DNA of 64,000 nucleotides from Streptomyces sp. SS1-1 (GTDB lineage Bacteria; Actinomycetota; Actinomycetes; Streptomycetales; Streptomycetaceae), in assembly GCF_008973465.1 (NCBI RefSeq), contig NZ_WBXN01000004.1:1364001-1428000 (forward strand), read 5' to 3'. Position numbers and translations under genes: made by a program. Under the pieces are notes generated by a model, which worked only from the letters and a program-made list of their open reading frames with translations, had not been told where the DNA came from and did not search any database. How positions within the stretch are numbered: position 1 is the stretch's first letter; every line of letters begins with the position of its first letter. Positions 57,280 to 64,000 of this stretch are shown here, one piece after another.

Positions 57280-58218
57280 ATGACTTCTACGTACGCTGTA
57301 CTTAGTGAAGGTCTGCGCAAACGGTTCGGGGAGGTAGAGGCCCTGCGCGGGCTGGACCTCGCCGTCGCGCGGGGCACGGTCTGCGGTCTCCTCGGGCCGA
57401 ACGGCGCCGGCAAGACGACCGCCGTACGACTGCTCGCCACGCTGCTGCGGCCGGACGCCGGCTCGGCCCGGATCGCCGGGCACGATCTGCTCCGCGATCC
57501 GGCGGCCGTGCGCCGCCACATCGGGGTCACCGGCCAGTACGCCAGCGTCGACGGGGATCTGACGGGCCGCCAGAACCTCCGGCTGTTCGCCCGCCTGCAC
57601 CGGGTGCGCGGCCCCGCGGGGCGGGCCGACGAGCTGCTGGAGCGCTTCGGGCTCACCGAGGCCGCCGACCGGCCCGCGTCCACCTACTCCGGCGGGATGC
57701 GCCGCCGCCTCGACCTCGCGGCGAGCCTCGTCCGCCGTCCCGACGTGCTCTTCCTGGACGAGCCCACGACCGGGCTCGATCCGGCGAGCCGGGGCCGGAT
57801 CTGGGAGGCGGTGCGGGAGCTGGCCGCGGAGGGCACGGCCGTCCTGCTGACCACGCAGTATCTGGAGGAGGCGGATCAACTCGCCGACGACATCGCGCTG
57901 ATGGACCGGGGGCGGATCGCGCACACGGGCTCGCCCGCGCAGTTCAAGGCGGTCCTGGGCACGCATGTCGAGGTGGTGGTCGGCGACGTGGACACGATGG
58001 TGGACGCCGCAGCCGTACTGGACCGGCTCACCGGCGCCGAGCCCTCGCTCGACCGCGAGCGGCGGGCCGTGGGCGCGCTCACCCGGGACGCCACCCTCAC
58101 CCTCCCCCGTCTCGTCCGGGAGCTCGACGCGGCGGGCGTGGCCCTGGTGGACGCGAGCCTGCGGCCGCCGACCCTGGACGACGTCTTCCTCCGCCTGACC
58201 GAGGAGCGTGCGGCATGA
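57280..58218 (+). CDS. ABC transporter ATP-binding protein, DrrA-like
   Basis: A 312-residue ATPase of daunorubicin-resistance type. Walker A is GPNGAGKTT, the Q-loop segment is GVTGQYASVDGDLTGRQNLRLFARL, the signature is YSGGMRRRLD, Walker B is VLFLDEPTTGLDP, and the C-terminal DrrA-like domain ends DDVFLRLTEERAA. I chose ATG 57280 (MTSTYAVLSEG); GTG 57262 is possible but lies against operator 1. The second operator sits inside the first codons, so repression would also block elongation. The stop overlaps the permease ATG by 4 bases. Confidence 0.93.
   Translation: MTSTYAVLSEGLRKRFGEVEALRGLDLAVARGTVCGLLGPNGAGKTTAVRLLATLLRPDAGSARIAGHDLLRDPAAVRRHIGVTGQYASVDGDLTGRQNLRLFARLHRVRGPAGRADELLERFGLTEAADRPASTYSGGMRRRLDLAASLVRRPDVLFLDEPTTGLDPASRGRIWEAVRELAAEGTAVLLTTQYLEEADQLADDIALMDRGRIAHTGSPAQFKAVLGTHVEVVVGDVDTMVDAAAVLDRLTGAEPSLDRERRAVGALTRDATLTLPRLVRELDAAGVALVDASLRPPTLDDVFLRLTEERAA
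57288..57304. promoter_or_regulatory. palindromic operator 2 inside the exporter coding start
   Basis: TACGTAC-GCT-GTACTTA has one mismatch to operator 1. It covers codons 3-9 of the ATPase gene, 43 bases downstream of operator 1, about four helical turns, so co-operative binding on one DNA face is possible. Confidence 0.6.
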
Positions 58219-58997
58219 GCGCACTGGTGTACGACGGCGGCGCGATGCTGGGCCGGCAGCTGCGGCGGGTGCGCAACAACCCCGGGCTGCTGATCCTCAC
58301 CCAGACGATGCCGATCAGCATGCTGCTGTTCTTCGGGTACGTCTTCGGCAGCGCCCTCGCGATGCCGGGCGAGCGGTACCGGTCGTTCCTGCTGCCCGGT
58401 CTGCTGGTGGCGACGGCCGCGAACGGGATCATGACCGGCATGTTCCAGGCCGCGCAGGACACGCACCGCGGGGTGACGGACCGGTTCCGGACGCTGCCGA
58501 TGAGCCGGGCGGCGGCCCCGCTCGGACAGGCGGTCGCGGACCTGGTGGTGACGGCGCTGGGGACGGTGCCGCTGCTGCTGACCGGGCTCGCGGTGGGCTG
58601 GCGGATCGAGGGGTCCGCGCTCGCGGCGGCCGGCGCGCTGGGGCTGTTGCTGCTGTTCCGGTTCGCGATGACGTGGATCGGGGTGTTCCTGGGGCTGCTC
58701 ACGCGCAGCGAGGAGGCGGCGGGGCAGCTGGGCGGGGCGACGTTCCTGCTGCCGCTGCTGTCCAACGCCTACATCCCGGCCGACGGGCTGCCGGGGTGGC
58801 TGCGCACGATCGCCGAGTGGAACCCGATCAGCGCGGTCACGACGGCGCTGCGGGAGCTGTTCGGGAACGCGCCGGTGCCGGACGGGGCGGCCTGGCCGGT
58901 CGCGCACCCGGTCGCCGGTTCGCTGGCGTGGTGCGCGGTGCTGCTCGCGGTGTTCGTGCCGCTCGCGGTGCGCCGGTACGCGCGCGGCGAGGGCTGA
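58215..58997 (+). CDS. ABC-2 type permease, DrrB-like
   Basis: A 260-residue membrane protein with six hydrophobic segments. PGLLILTQTMPISMLLFFGYVFG and ALAMPGERYRSFLLPGLLVATAANG at the start, GVTDRFRTLPMSRAAAPLGQAVADLVV in the middle and NAYIPADGLPGWLRTIAEWNPISAVTTALREL at the end are ABC-2/DrrB features. It forms the exporter with the ATPase encoded just upstream (ATGA overlap). The drug or lipid exported is unknown. It is followed by a hairpin terminator. Confidence 0.93.
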   Translation: MSALVYDGGAMLGRQLRRVRNNPGLLILTQTMPISMLLFFGYVFGSALAMPGERYRSFLLPGLLVATAANGIMTGMFQAAQDTHRGVTDRFRTLPMSRAAAPLGQAVADLVVTALGTVPLLLTGLAVGWRIEGSALAAAGALGLLLLFRFAMTWIGVFLGLLTRSEEAAGQLGGATFLLPLLSNAYIPADGLPGWLRTIAEWNPISAVTTALRELFGNAPVPDGAAWPVAHPVAGSLAWCAVLLAVFVPLAVRRYARGEG

Positions 58998-59022
58998 GCG
59001 GCTCGGCGGGGGGCACTGCGAA

Positions 59023-59049
59023 GGCCCCGTCGCCTTCCGTGACGGGGCC
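59023..59049 (+). terminator. terminator of the exporter operon
   Basis: GGCCCCGTC (59023-59031) and GACGGGGCC (59041-59049) form a perfect 9-bp stem with a 9-base loop, 26 bases after the permease stop. The rest of the 247-base gap 58998-59244 shows no gene that I can support. Confidence 0.75.
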
Positions 59050-59244
59050 GGGCCGTGACACGGGGAGGACGGGGCCGGGGAGCGCGGGGGTGGAATTCCG
59101 GGGGAACTGCCCGCACCCGGGTGGCACTCCGGGACGCCACCGCGGTGCCGTGGGGATGACGGCGGCGACAGCGCGGCGGCACCGGGACGAAGGGCCGGCC
59201 GGGTACGGGCCTTGCAGATGTCGCTCGGCGGTGACCCGTGCGGG

Positions 59245-59514
59245 TCAGTGTCCGCCGAACAGCGAGCGACGGAGCCTGCGCAGCGGGGCGAAGAGCGAGA
59301 CGCGGCGTACGCGCGCGGTTCGGTCGCTGCGCTCGTGCACGGTGTCCCGCGTGGTCAGCTCACGCATCAGTGACGTCGCCTCGGCCGCCTCCCGCTGGGG
59401 CACGGCGGGTCCCGCCAGCACCGAGAGATGGCGGTCGAGGCGCGAACTGGTCGCGCTGCTCCCGCAGGTGATCGCAGGGACCCTGGCCCTGCTGCGCACT
59501 GTTATCTGATCCAT
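59245..59514 (-). CDS. small basic hypothetical protein
   Basis: An 89-residue protein starting MDQITVRSRARVPAITCGSSATSSRLDRHLSVLAG and ending in a strongly basic helix, RRVSLFAPLRRLRRSLFGGH. I do not recognise it. GGGGAG lies 4 bases before the ATG at 59512-59514, a good ribosome site, and codon use fits the window. No signal peptide or membrane segment is visible. The amphipathic basic C-terminus could bind membrane or nucleic acid. It lies downstream of the anti-sigma gene on the same strand (126 bases). Confidence 0.6.
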   Translation of the reverse strand: MDQITVRSRARVPAITCGSSATSSRLDRHLSVLAGPAVPQREAAEATSLMRELTTRDTVHERSDRTARVRRVSLFAPLRRLRRSLFGGH

Positions 59515-59640
59515 GTCACTCCCCACCCGTACGAGTCCACCCGGCCCGGGCAGGTTAACCCTATCGTCCCGGTGGAGCACGCGTGTATCGCGGTCACAGG
59601 ATTCACCTTCCCCGTAAGGGTGTTGACGACCCGTAGGCGA

Positions 59641-60453
59641 TTACTCTCCGAATCCGACCGATTTCAGGGCGAGTTGGACAATGGGCTGGCTGGTCGGTTG
59701 CGGAGAACCGCCGCCGGGCTCGACGGTCACCGCGAGTGACGTCGACGAGGCGTCCAGACCGGATGCGATCAGGGGCGTGTCGCGGTCGAAGAGCCCGAGG
59801 GAGCGCGGTTGCGCGCCGGGGCGCATGAGCCAGAGCTGATGCACACGGCCGCCGGGGGGTTCTCCGTATCCGCTGAGCGTGACGACCGCGCGCCCCTCCG
59901 ATGCGGAAGCCACAACTCCGATCCGTCGGCCCTTCGCGTCCTCTCCGGTGCCCGCGCGGGCGTCGGGCGCGCCCAGAACGTCAGCGATCTCACTCGCCCG
60001 GGCCCGCTGAGCGGCCAGGTCGTCCCGCGCCTGGTTCGCCTGCACGGCGAACAGGGAGGCGACGACGAGTGCCGCGGCGGCGGTGGCGGTGGCGAACGGC
60101 ACGAACAGCGGGCGCCGGGCCGTACGGCCGCGCGGCGGCGGCTGGCCGCCCCACACGTGCGGCGGCAGCTGGGGCGTCCGCGCGCGGGCCGGCGCCCCGG
60201 CGCCCTCCTGCGGCAGGGTCCGTACGGCGGACAGCACCCGCTCGCGCAGCGCGGCCGGCGGGGGCGCGGCCGTCGACCAGGCCAGCCGGACGGCGTCCTC
60301 GGTCAGCGCGCGCACCTCGGCGGCGCAGACCTCACACGTGCTCAGATGCTTCTCGAAACGCTGCCGTTCGGCCCGCTCCAGGGCGTCCAGGGCGTAGGGG
60401 GCGGCGAGGGAGTGCAGGTCCTCGCGCCTCAGCAGGCGGGCGACGAAGCTCAC
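59641..60453 (-). CDS. anti-sigma factor, RskA-like, zinc-binding
   Basis: A 270-residue single-pass membrane protein. The cytosolic N-terminus has the zinc anti-sigma motif HLSTCEVC (His-x3-Cys-x2-Cys, about residues 36-43), one transmembrane helix follows near 118-138 (FVPFATATAAAALVVASLFAV), and an extracytoplasmic RskA C-terminal domain (about 170-270) has GRAVVTLSGYGEPPGGRVHQLWLM. It holds the sigma factor inactive until a signal triggers proteolysis. It starts with GTG 60451-60453, overlapping the sigma stop by 4 bases. This matches the SigK/RskA arrangement of Mycobacterium. Confidence 0.92.
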   Translation of the reverse strand: MSFVARLLRREDLHSLAAPYALDALERAERQRFEKHLSTCEVCAAEVRALTEDAVRLAWSTAAPPPAALRERVLSAVRTLPQEGAGAPARARTPQLPPHVWGGQPPPRGRTARRPLFVPFATATAAAALVVASLFAVQANQARDDLAAQRARASEIADVLGAPDARAGTGEDAKGRRIGVVASASEGRAVVTLSGYGEPPGGRVHQLWLMRPGAQPRSLGLFDRDTPLIASGLDASSTSLAVTVEPGGGSPQPTSQPIVQLALKSVGFGE

Positions 60454-61061
60454 GCGACTCCTCCCAGGCACTTGCGCAGCTGGGTGAGTCCGTCGCGCAT
60501 CCGGGTCTTGACCGTGCCCAGCGGCAGGGACAGCCGCTCGGCGACCTCACGGTAGGTGTAGCCGTCGTAGTAGGCCAGGGTGACCGACTGACGCTGGAGG
60601 GCGGTGAGGCGTTCGAGGCAGCGGCGCACCCACTCGCGCTCGAGGCCGGCCTCGACCTCCTCGGCGACATGGTCGAAGGCGGGCTGTCCGGAGCGCAGGG
60701 CCTCGCGCTGCTCGCGCTCGCCGGCGGCGCGGGCGCTGCGCACCCGGTCGACGGCGCGGCGGTGGGCGAGGGTGAGGACCCAGGACAGGGCGCTGCCGCG
60801 CCGCGGGTCGAACCGCGCGGCCGACCGCCACAGTTCGAGCAGCACCTCCTGAGCCACCTCCTCCGACTGGGCGGGGTCGCGTACGACCCGCCGTACGAGT
60901 CCGTAGACCGGCCCGGAGACGAGCCCGTACAGGTCTTCGAACGCCTTCTGGTCACCGCCCGCCACGAGCACCAGCAGCTCGTCCGCGTCCAACTCGTCTC
61001 CCCCTCCAGCCAGACCGCATCTCGGCCGTCCCGTCCTACGAGGTCTTCGCAACAGACACAC
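60450..61061 (-). CDS. ECF RNA polymerase sigma factor, SigK-like
   Basis: A protein of up to 203 residues. Region 2 reads AFEDLYGLVSGPVYGLVRRVVRDPAQSEEVAQEVLLELWRSAARFDPRRGSALSWVLTLAHRRAVDRVRS, and region 4 reads LQRQSVTLAYYDGYTYREVAERLSLPLGTVKTRMRDGL. The match to Mycobacterium SigK is close. The start is uncertain: GTG 61061 has GGAGG too close; TTG 61052 has GGAGG at 8 bases; TTG 60992 (MDADELL, after GGGGGAG) fits the family length best. It is translationally coupled to the anti-sigma gene and divergent from the DUF4331 gene. Confidence 0.9.
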   Translation of the reverse strand: MCLLRRPRRTGRPRCGLAGGGDELDADELLVLVAGGDQKAFEDLYGLVSGPVYGLVRRVVRDPAQSEEVAQEVLLELWRSAARFDPRRGSALSWVLTLAHRRAVDRVRSARAAGEREQREALRSGQPAFDHVAEEVEAGLEREWVRRCLERLTALQRQSVTLAYYDGYTYREVAERLSLPLGTVKTRMRDGLTQLRKCLGGVA

Positions 61062-61135
61062 CTCCGGATGGGGTTACGGATCGAGAAGCCGAAAAAGCGG
61101 GTCCGGGGGGCACGGAAATTCTTTTCGGGATCGAC

Positions 61136-61163
61136 CAATCCGGCCCCGCCCCCACTCCGAATC
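61136..61163 (+). promoter_or_regulatory. candidate SigK-type promoter of the DUF4331 gene
   Basis: CAATCC (61136-61141) and CCGAATC (61157-61163) are separated by 15 bases. This resembles the SigK-dependent promoters reported in M. tuberculosis (about CCATCC and CCGAATC, from memory), and the second box is an exact match to the -10. It lies 38 bases before the start codon of the divergent DUF4331 gene. Confidence 0.45.
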
Positions 61164-61201
61164 CCGGTGCGTCAGGCAAGTTGGCACTGAGGACGGACGG
61201 C

Positions 61202-62737
61202 ATGACACCTACTTCCAGGAGCGGGGCGGGACGCAGGGGACTCGCGACCCTCGTATGCGGTGCGTTGGCCGCCGGCGGGCTCGCAGCCGCCGGTGTGACC
61301 GCGCTGGAACCGGGGGCGGCCTCCGCCTCCAGCCACCGCGAGGCCCCGCTGATCTCGGGGACACCGCAGTACGACAACACGGACGTGTACGCGTTCGTCA
61401 GCCCGGACAAGCCGGACACGACGACGATCGTGGCGAACTGGATCCCGTTCGAGGAGCCCGCGGGCGGACCGAACTTCTTCCCGTTCGCGGAGGACGCCCA
61501 GTACGACATCCACATCGACAACAACGGGGACGCGCAGGGCGAGCTGCTCTACCGCTTCACCTTCGACACGCACACGAAGAACAAGAAGACGTTCCTCTAC
61601 AACACGGGACCCGTCGAGAGCCTCGACGACCCCGACCTCAACATCACGCAGACGTACGACATCGAGCTGCTGAAGCTGAAGGACCAGCACCTCGTGTCGA
61701 AGACGAAGATCGCCAACGACGTCCCGGTGGCGCCGTCGAACGTCGGCAAGGCGTCGATGCCCGACTACGCGAAGCTGCGCCGGGAGGCCGTGCGTGAACT
61801 GCACGGCGGCACCTCGACGTTCGCGGGCCAGGCCGACGACCCGTTCTTCCTGGACCTGCGGGTCTTCGACCTGCTGTACGGCGGGAACCTCTCCGAGGTC
61901 GGCAACGACACCCTCAAGGGCTACAACGTCAACTCCATAGCCCTGCAGGTCCCGAACCACATGCTGACCGAGTCGGCGGACCAGCCGATCGTCGGCATCT
62001 GGTCGACGACCCAGCGCAGGAACGCCAAGGGCTACTACGAGCAGGTCTCGCGTCTGGGCAGCCCGCTGGTCAACGAGGTCGTCAACCCGCTGAAGGACAA
62101 GGACCGGTTCAACGCGTCCTCGCCCTGGGAGGACGCCAGGTTCCTGAAGAACGTCACCAACCCGGAGCTGCCGAAGCTCATCGAGGGGATCTACAAGATC
62201 CCGGCGCCCGCCGAGCCGCGCAACGACCTGGTGGACGTCTTCCTCAAGGGCGTGAAGGGCCTCAACCAGCCGCCGCACGTGACGCCTTCGGAGATGCTGC
62301 GCCTGAACACGTCGATCGAGCCGACGGACAAGCCCAAGCGGCTCGGCGTGCTCGACGGCGACAACGCGGGCTTCCCGAACGGGCGCCGGCTCACCGACGA
62401 CGTGATCGACGCCTCCCTCCAGGTCGTCGAGGGCGAACTGCTGGGCGCGAAGAACGACCTGGGCGACGCGGTCGACAAGAACGACAAGGACTTCGAGAAG
62501 TCCTTCCCGTACGTGGCCCTGCCGACGGAGGGCTCGCGCGGGCCGCTCGCCAAGGGCACGGACGGCGAGACCGACGTCCGCAGCCAGCTCGGTGACGCGC
62601 TCCAGCCGGCCGGGGCGTCCGGCGGCATGGGGAACACGGCGCTGATCGCCGGTTCGGCGGGCGCCGGCGCCCTGGGCATCCTGCTGATCGGCGGCGCCCT
62701 GCTGTGGTGGCGCCGGATGCGGGACCGGGCGTACTAG
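61202..62737 (+). CDS. secreted, membrane-anchored DUF4331 protein
   Basis: A 511-residue exported protein. The signal peptide (about 1-45, GLATLVCGALAAGGLAAAGV, cut near ASAS) leads into SSHREAPLISGTPQYDNTDVYAFVSPDKPDT, the DUF4331 start. The body (50-470) includes DIHIDNNGDAQGELLYRFTFDT, GYNVNSIALQVP and GRRLTDDVIDASLQVVEGELLGA. A C-terminal helix with WWRRMRDRAY (about 483-511) anchors it. The function is unknown. It is divergent from the SigK-like/RskA-like pair and has a candidate SigK-type promoter, so it is a likely target. ATG 61202 is used; GTG 61181 is possible. Confidence 0.92.
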   Translation: MTPTSRSGAGRRGLATLVCGALAAGGLAAAGVTALEPGAASASSHREAPLISGTPQYDNTDVYAFVSPDKPDTTTIVANWIPFEEPAGGPNFFPFAEDAQYDIHIDNNGDAQGELLYRFTFDTHTKNKKTFLYNTGPVESLDDPDLNITQTYDIELLKLKDQHLVSKTKIANDVPVAPSNVGKASMPDYAKLRREAVRELHGGTSTFAGQADDPFFLDLRVFDLLYGGNLSEVGNDTLKGYNVNSIALQVPNHMLTESADQPIVGIWSTTQRRNAKGYYEQVSRLGSPLVNEVVNPLKDKDRFNASSPWEDARFLKNVTNPELPKLIEGIYKIPAPAEPRNDLVDVFLKGVKGLNQPPHVTPSEMLRLNTSIEPTDKPKRLGVLDGDNAGFPNGRRLTDDVIDASLQVVEGELLGAKNDLGDAVDKNDKDFEKSFPYVALPTEGSRGPLAKGTDGETDVRSQLGDALQPAGASGGMGNTALIAGSAGAGALGILLIGGALLWWRRMRDRAY

Positions 62738-62852
62738 CCCACCCGACCGGCCTTGAATCCGGCGCGGCCCGCGAACGTACTCATCCCCCACGGCGCGGGC
62801 CGCGTCGCACCACCCGACCACCACCGTCGACGACACCCATCGAGGAGAGGGC

Positions 62853-64000
62853 ATGGTCCCGCCCACGCACGACACCCCGCAGGAGCCCACGCCCGAGCTC
62901 GGCGACGGCCCGGACCCGGCGGCCCCCGCCGGGGGTGAGGGGGCGGGGCCACCGGAGGACGGGGCCGGGGCGAAGGACGGCGGCCGGGTCGCCGCGCTGC
63001 GCCGCTTCGCCGCCGCCCGCCGGCGCGCCCTGCACCTCACCGGGTGCGCGGCCCTGCTGGCCGTGGCCGTCACCGGCGGCTCGGTGGCGCTCGGCGCCGG
63101 GGGCGACGGCACCGCCCCGCGGGTCGCCCCCGCCTCGGCGGCCGTCTCCCCCGGTCTGCTCGCCTCCGGCGACCTGGACGCGGGCATCACGGCCCTCCAG
63201 TCCCATCTGCGGTCCCAGCCGCGAGACTTCGGCGGCTGGGCCACCCTGGGCCTCGCCTATGTCGAGCAGGCCCGGACCAAGGGCGACCCGTCCCGCTATC
63301 CGCAGGCCGAGCGGGCGTTCGAGCGCTCGCTCGCGCTGGCGCCCCGCAACGACCAGGCCCTGGCCGGCCGCGCCGCCCTCGCGGCCGCCCGCCACGACTT
63401 CGAGGGCGCCCTGAAGGACGCCGACCGGGCCCTGAAGGAGAACCCGTACAGCGAACGCGCCCTGTGCATACGGGTGGACGCCCTCGTCGAACTCGGCCGG
63501 TACCGCGACGCCGCCGAGGCCGCGGACACCGCCGACGACCGGCGTCCGGGCATCCCGGTGTTCACCCGGTACGCGTACGTCCACGAGCTGCGCGGCGACG
63601 TCCGTACGGCCCGGCGCGTGCTGGAGCAGGCGCTGTCCTCGGCGTCCGCGCCCGGCGACATCGCCTACGTCGCCACCCAGCTGGGCCAGCTCGCCTGGAA
63701 CCAGGGCGAGTACGCCACGGCCCTCACCCACTACGCCCGCGCGCTCGCCGCCGACGAGGACTACGTCCCCGCGCTGGAGGGACGGGCCCGCGCACAGGCC
63801 GCGAGCGGGGACCGGGCGGGCGCGATCGCGGGCCTGAAGGACGTCGTCGCCCGCTCCCCGCTGCCCGGCCCGCTCGTCGCCCTCGGCGAGCTGTACGAGG
63901 CCGCCGGCGACCGTACCGCCGCCGCCGACCAGTACGCCCTGGTCGACGCCTGGACGTCCCTGGCCCGCGCCAACGGCGTGGACGCCGACCTCGACACCGC
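62853..64000 (+). CDS. TPR-repeat membrane protein, 3' end beyond window
   Basis: A partial protein of at least 382 residues. The N-terminus is Pro/Ala/Asp-rich (1-45), followed by a basic patch (RRFAAARRRALHL) and a transmembrane helix (about 60-80, TGCAALLAVAVTGGSVALGAG). From about 95 on, at least six TPR-like helical pairs are seen (DFGGWATLGLAYVEQ, RAFERSLALAPRNDQALAGRAAL, EGALKDADRALKENPYSERAL, ALTHYARALAADEDYVPALEG). ATG 62853 has GAGGAGAGG upstream. The frame stays open to the last base. It follows the DUF4331 gene by 115 bases on the same strand and may share its regulation. It is probably a scaffold on the outer face. Confidence 0.85.
   Translation, partial: MVPPTHDTPQEPTPELGDGPDPAAPAGGEGAGPPEDGAGAKDGGRVAALRRFAAARRRALHLTGCAALLAVAVTGGSVALGAGGDGTAPRVAPASAAVSPGLLASGDLDAGITALQSHLRSQPRDFGGWATLGLAYVEQARTKGDPSRYPQAERAFERSLALAPRNDQALAGRAALAAARHDFEGALKDADRALKENPYSERALCIRVDALVELGRYRDAAEAADTADDRRPGIPVFTRYAYVHELRGDVRTARRVLEQALSSASAPGDIAYVATQLGQLAWNQGEYATALTHYARALAADEDYVPALEGRARAQAASGDRAGAIAGLKDVVARSPLPGPLVALGELYEAAGDRTAAADQYALVDAWTSLARANGVDADLDT

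Noticed and set aside
1..64000. Prophage, integrative element or insertion sequence
   Set aside because: No integrase, transposase, phage structural gene or att-like repeat is visible at the tRNA-Leu gene, and gene order resembles the conserved core.

Overview
The window is high-GC DNA with a dense two-strand gene layout, many GTG starts and frequent 4-base stop/start overlaps. It carries chaplins, a sortase and many TetR, GntR and MerR regulators. This is a Streptomyces chromosome segment. From memory, chpC-chpH, tRNA-Leu, gntR-gntK-gntP, soxR and hmgA occur in the same order around SCO1674-SCO1715 of S. coelicolor, so this looks like conserved core chromosome. I see no integrase, transposase, phage gene, rRNA or CRISPR array.

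Layout. 1-7.4 kb: the tail of a CorA transporter, a ferritin-like protein, an F420-type LLM oxidoreductase, an aldo/keto reductase coupled to a RecD2-like protein whose helicase motifs look degenerate, and two small conserved genes. 7.4-10.5 kb: the chaplins chpC (with a collagen-like linker) and chpH, an M20 peptidase and tRNA-Leu(GAG). 10.5-13.8 kb: a YchJ-like protein and the gluconate regulator, kinase and permease. 14-21.7 kb: a secreted protein, a YedY-like molybdoenzyme with a cytochrome b subunit, an APC permease, a DMT transporter, a NUDIX protein and a DUF202 pair. 21.9-33 kb: a quinone reductase, a His-rich duplicated protein, a kinase/acyl-CoA dehydrogenase/TetR/CoA ligase/SDR locus, NamZ and a penicillin acylase. 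33-44.6 kb: SoxR, MaoC, TetR regulators, a second acyl-CoA dehydrogenase, aldehyde and alcohol dehydrogenases and an orphan ABC ATPase. 44.7-53 kb: a class F sortase with a secreted partner, MFS and CitMHS transporters, a molybdopterin oxidoreductase, a 41-bp tandem repeat array, a TetR and a lipoprotein. 53-64 kb: hmgA, an HutC-type GntR, a type ISP C-terminal-like protein, a TetR with a DrrAB-like exporter, and an ECF sigma/anti-sigma pair divergent from DUF4331 and TPR proteins.

How the genes may work together. Acyl-CoA and aldehyde metabolism dominates the middle of the window. Three sets of near-identical inverted repeats link a local TetR to more than one promoter: AAACTA-N7-TAGTTT, TRAGCR-N2-YGCTTA and a GGTCGGYAT motif. 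The 23-29 kb locus has the same classes of enzyme as the LvaA/C/D/E pathway for 4-hydroxy or 4-oxo acids. Three unrelated tandem repeat arrays each lie directly 3' of a minus-strand gene between 41.6 and 51.9 kb. All functions are inferred from reading the sequence; no database search was run.
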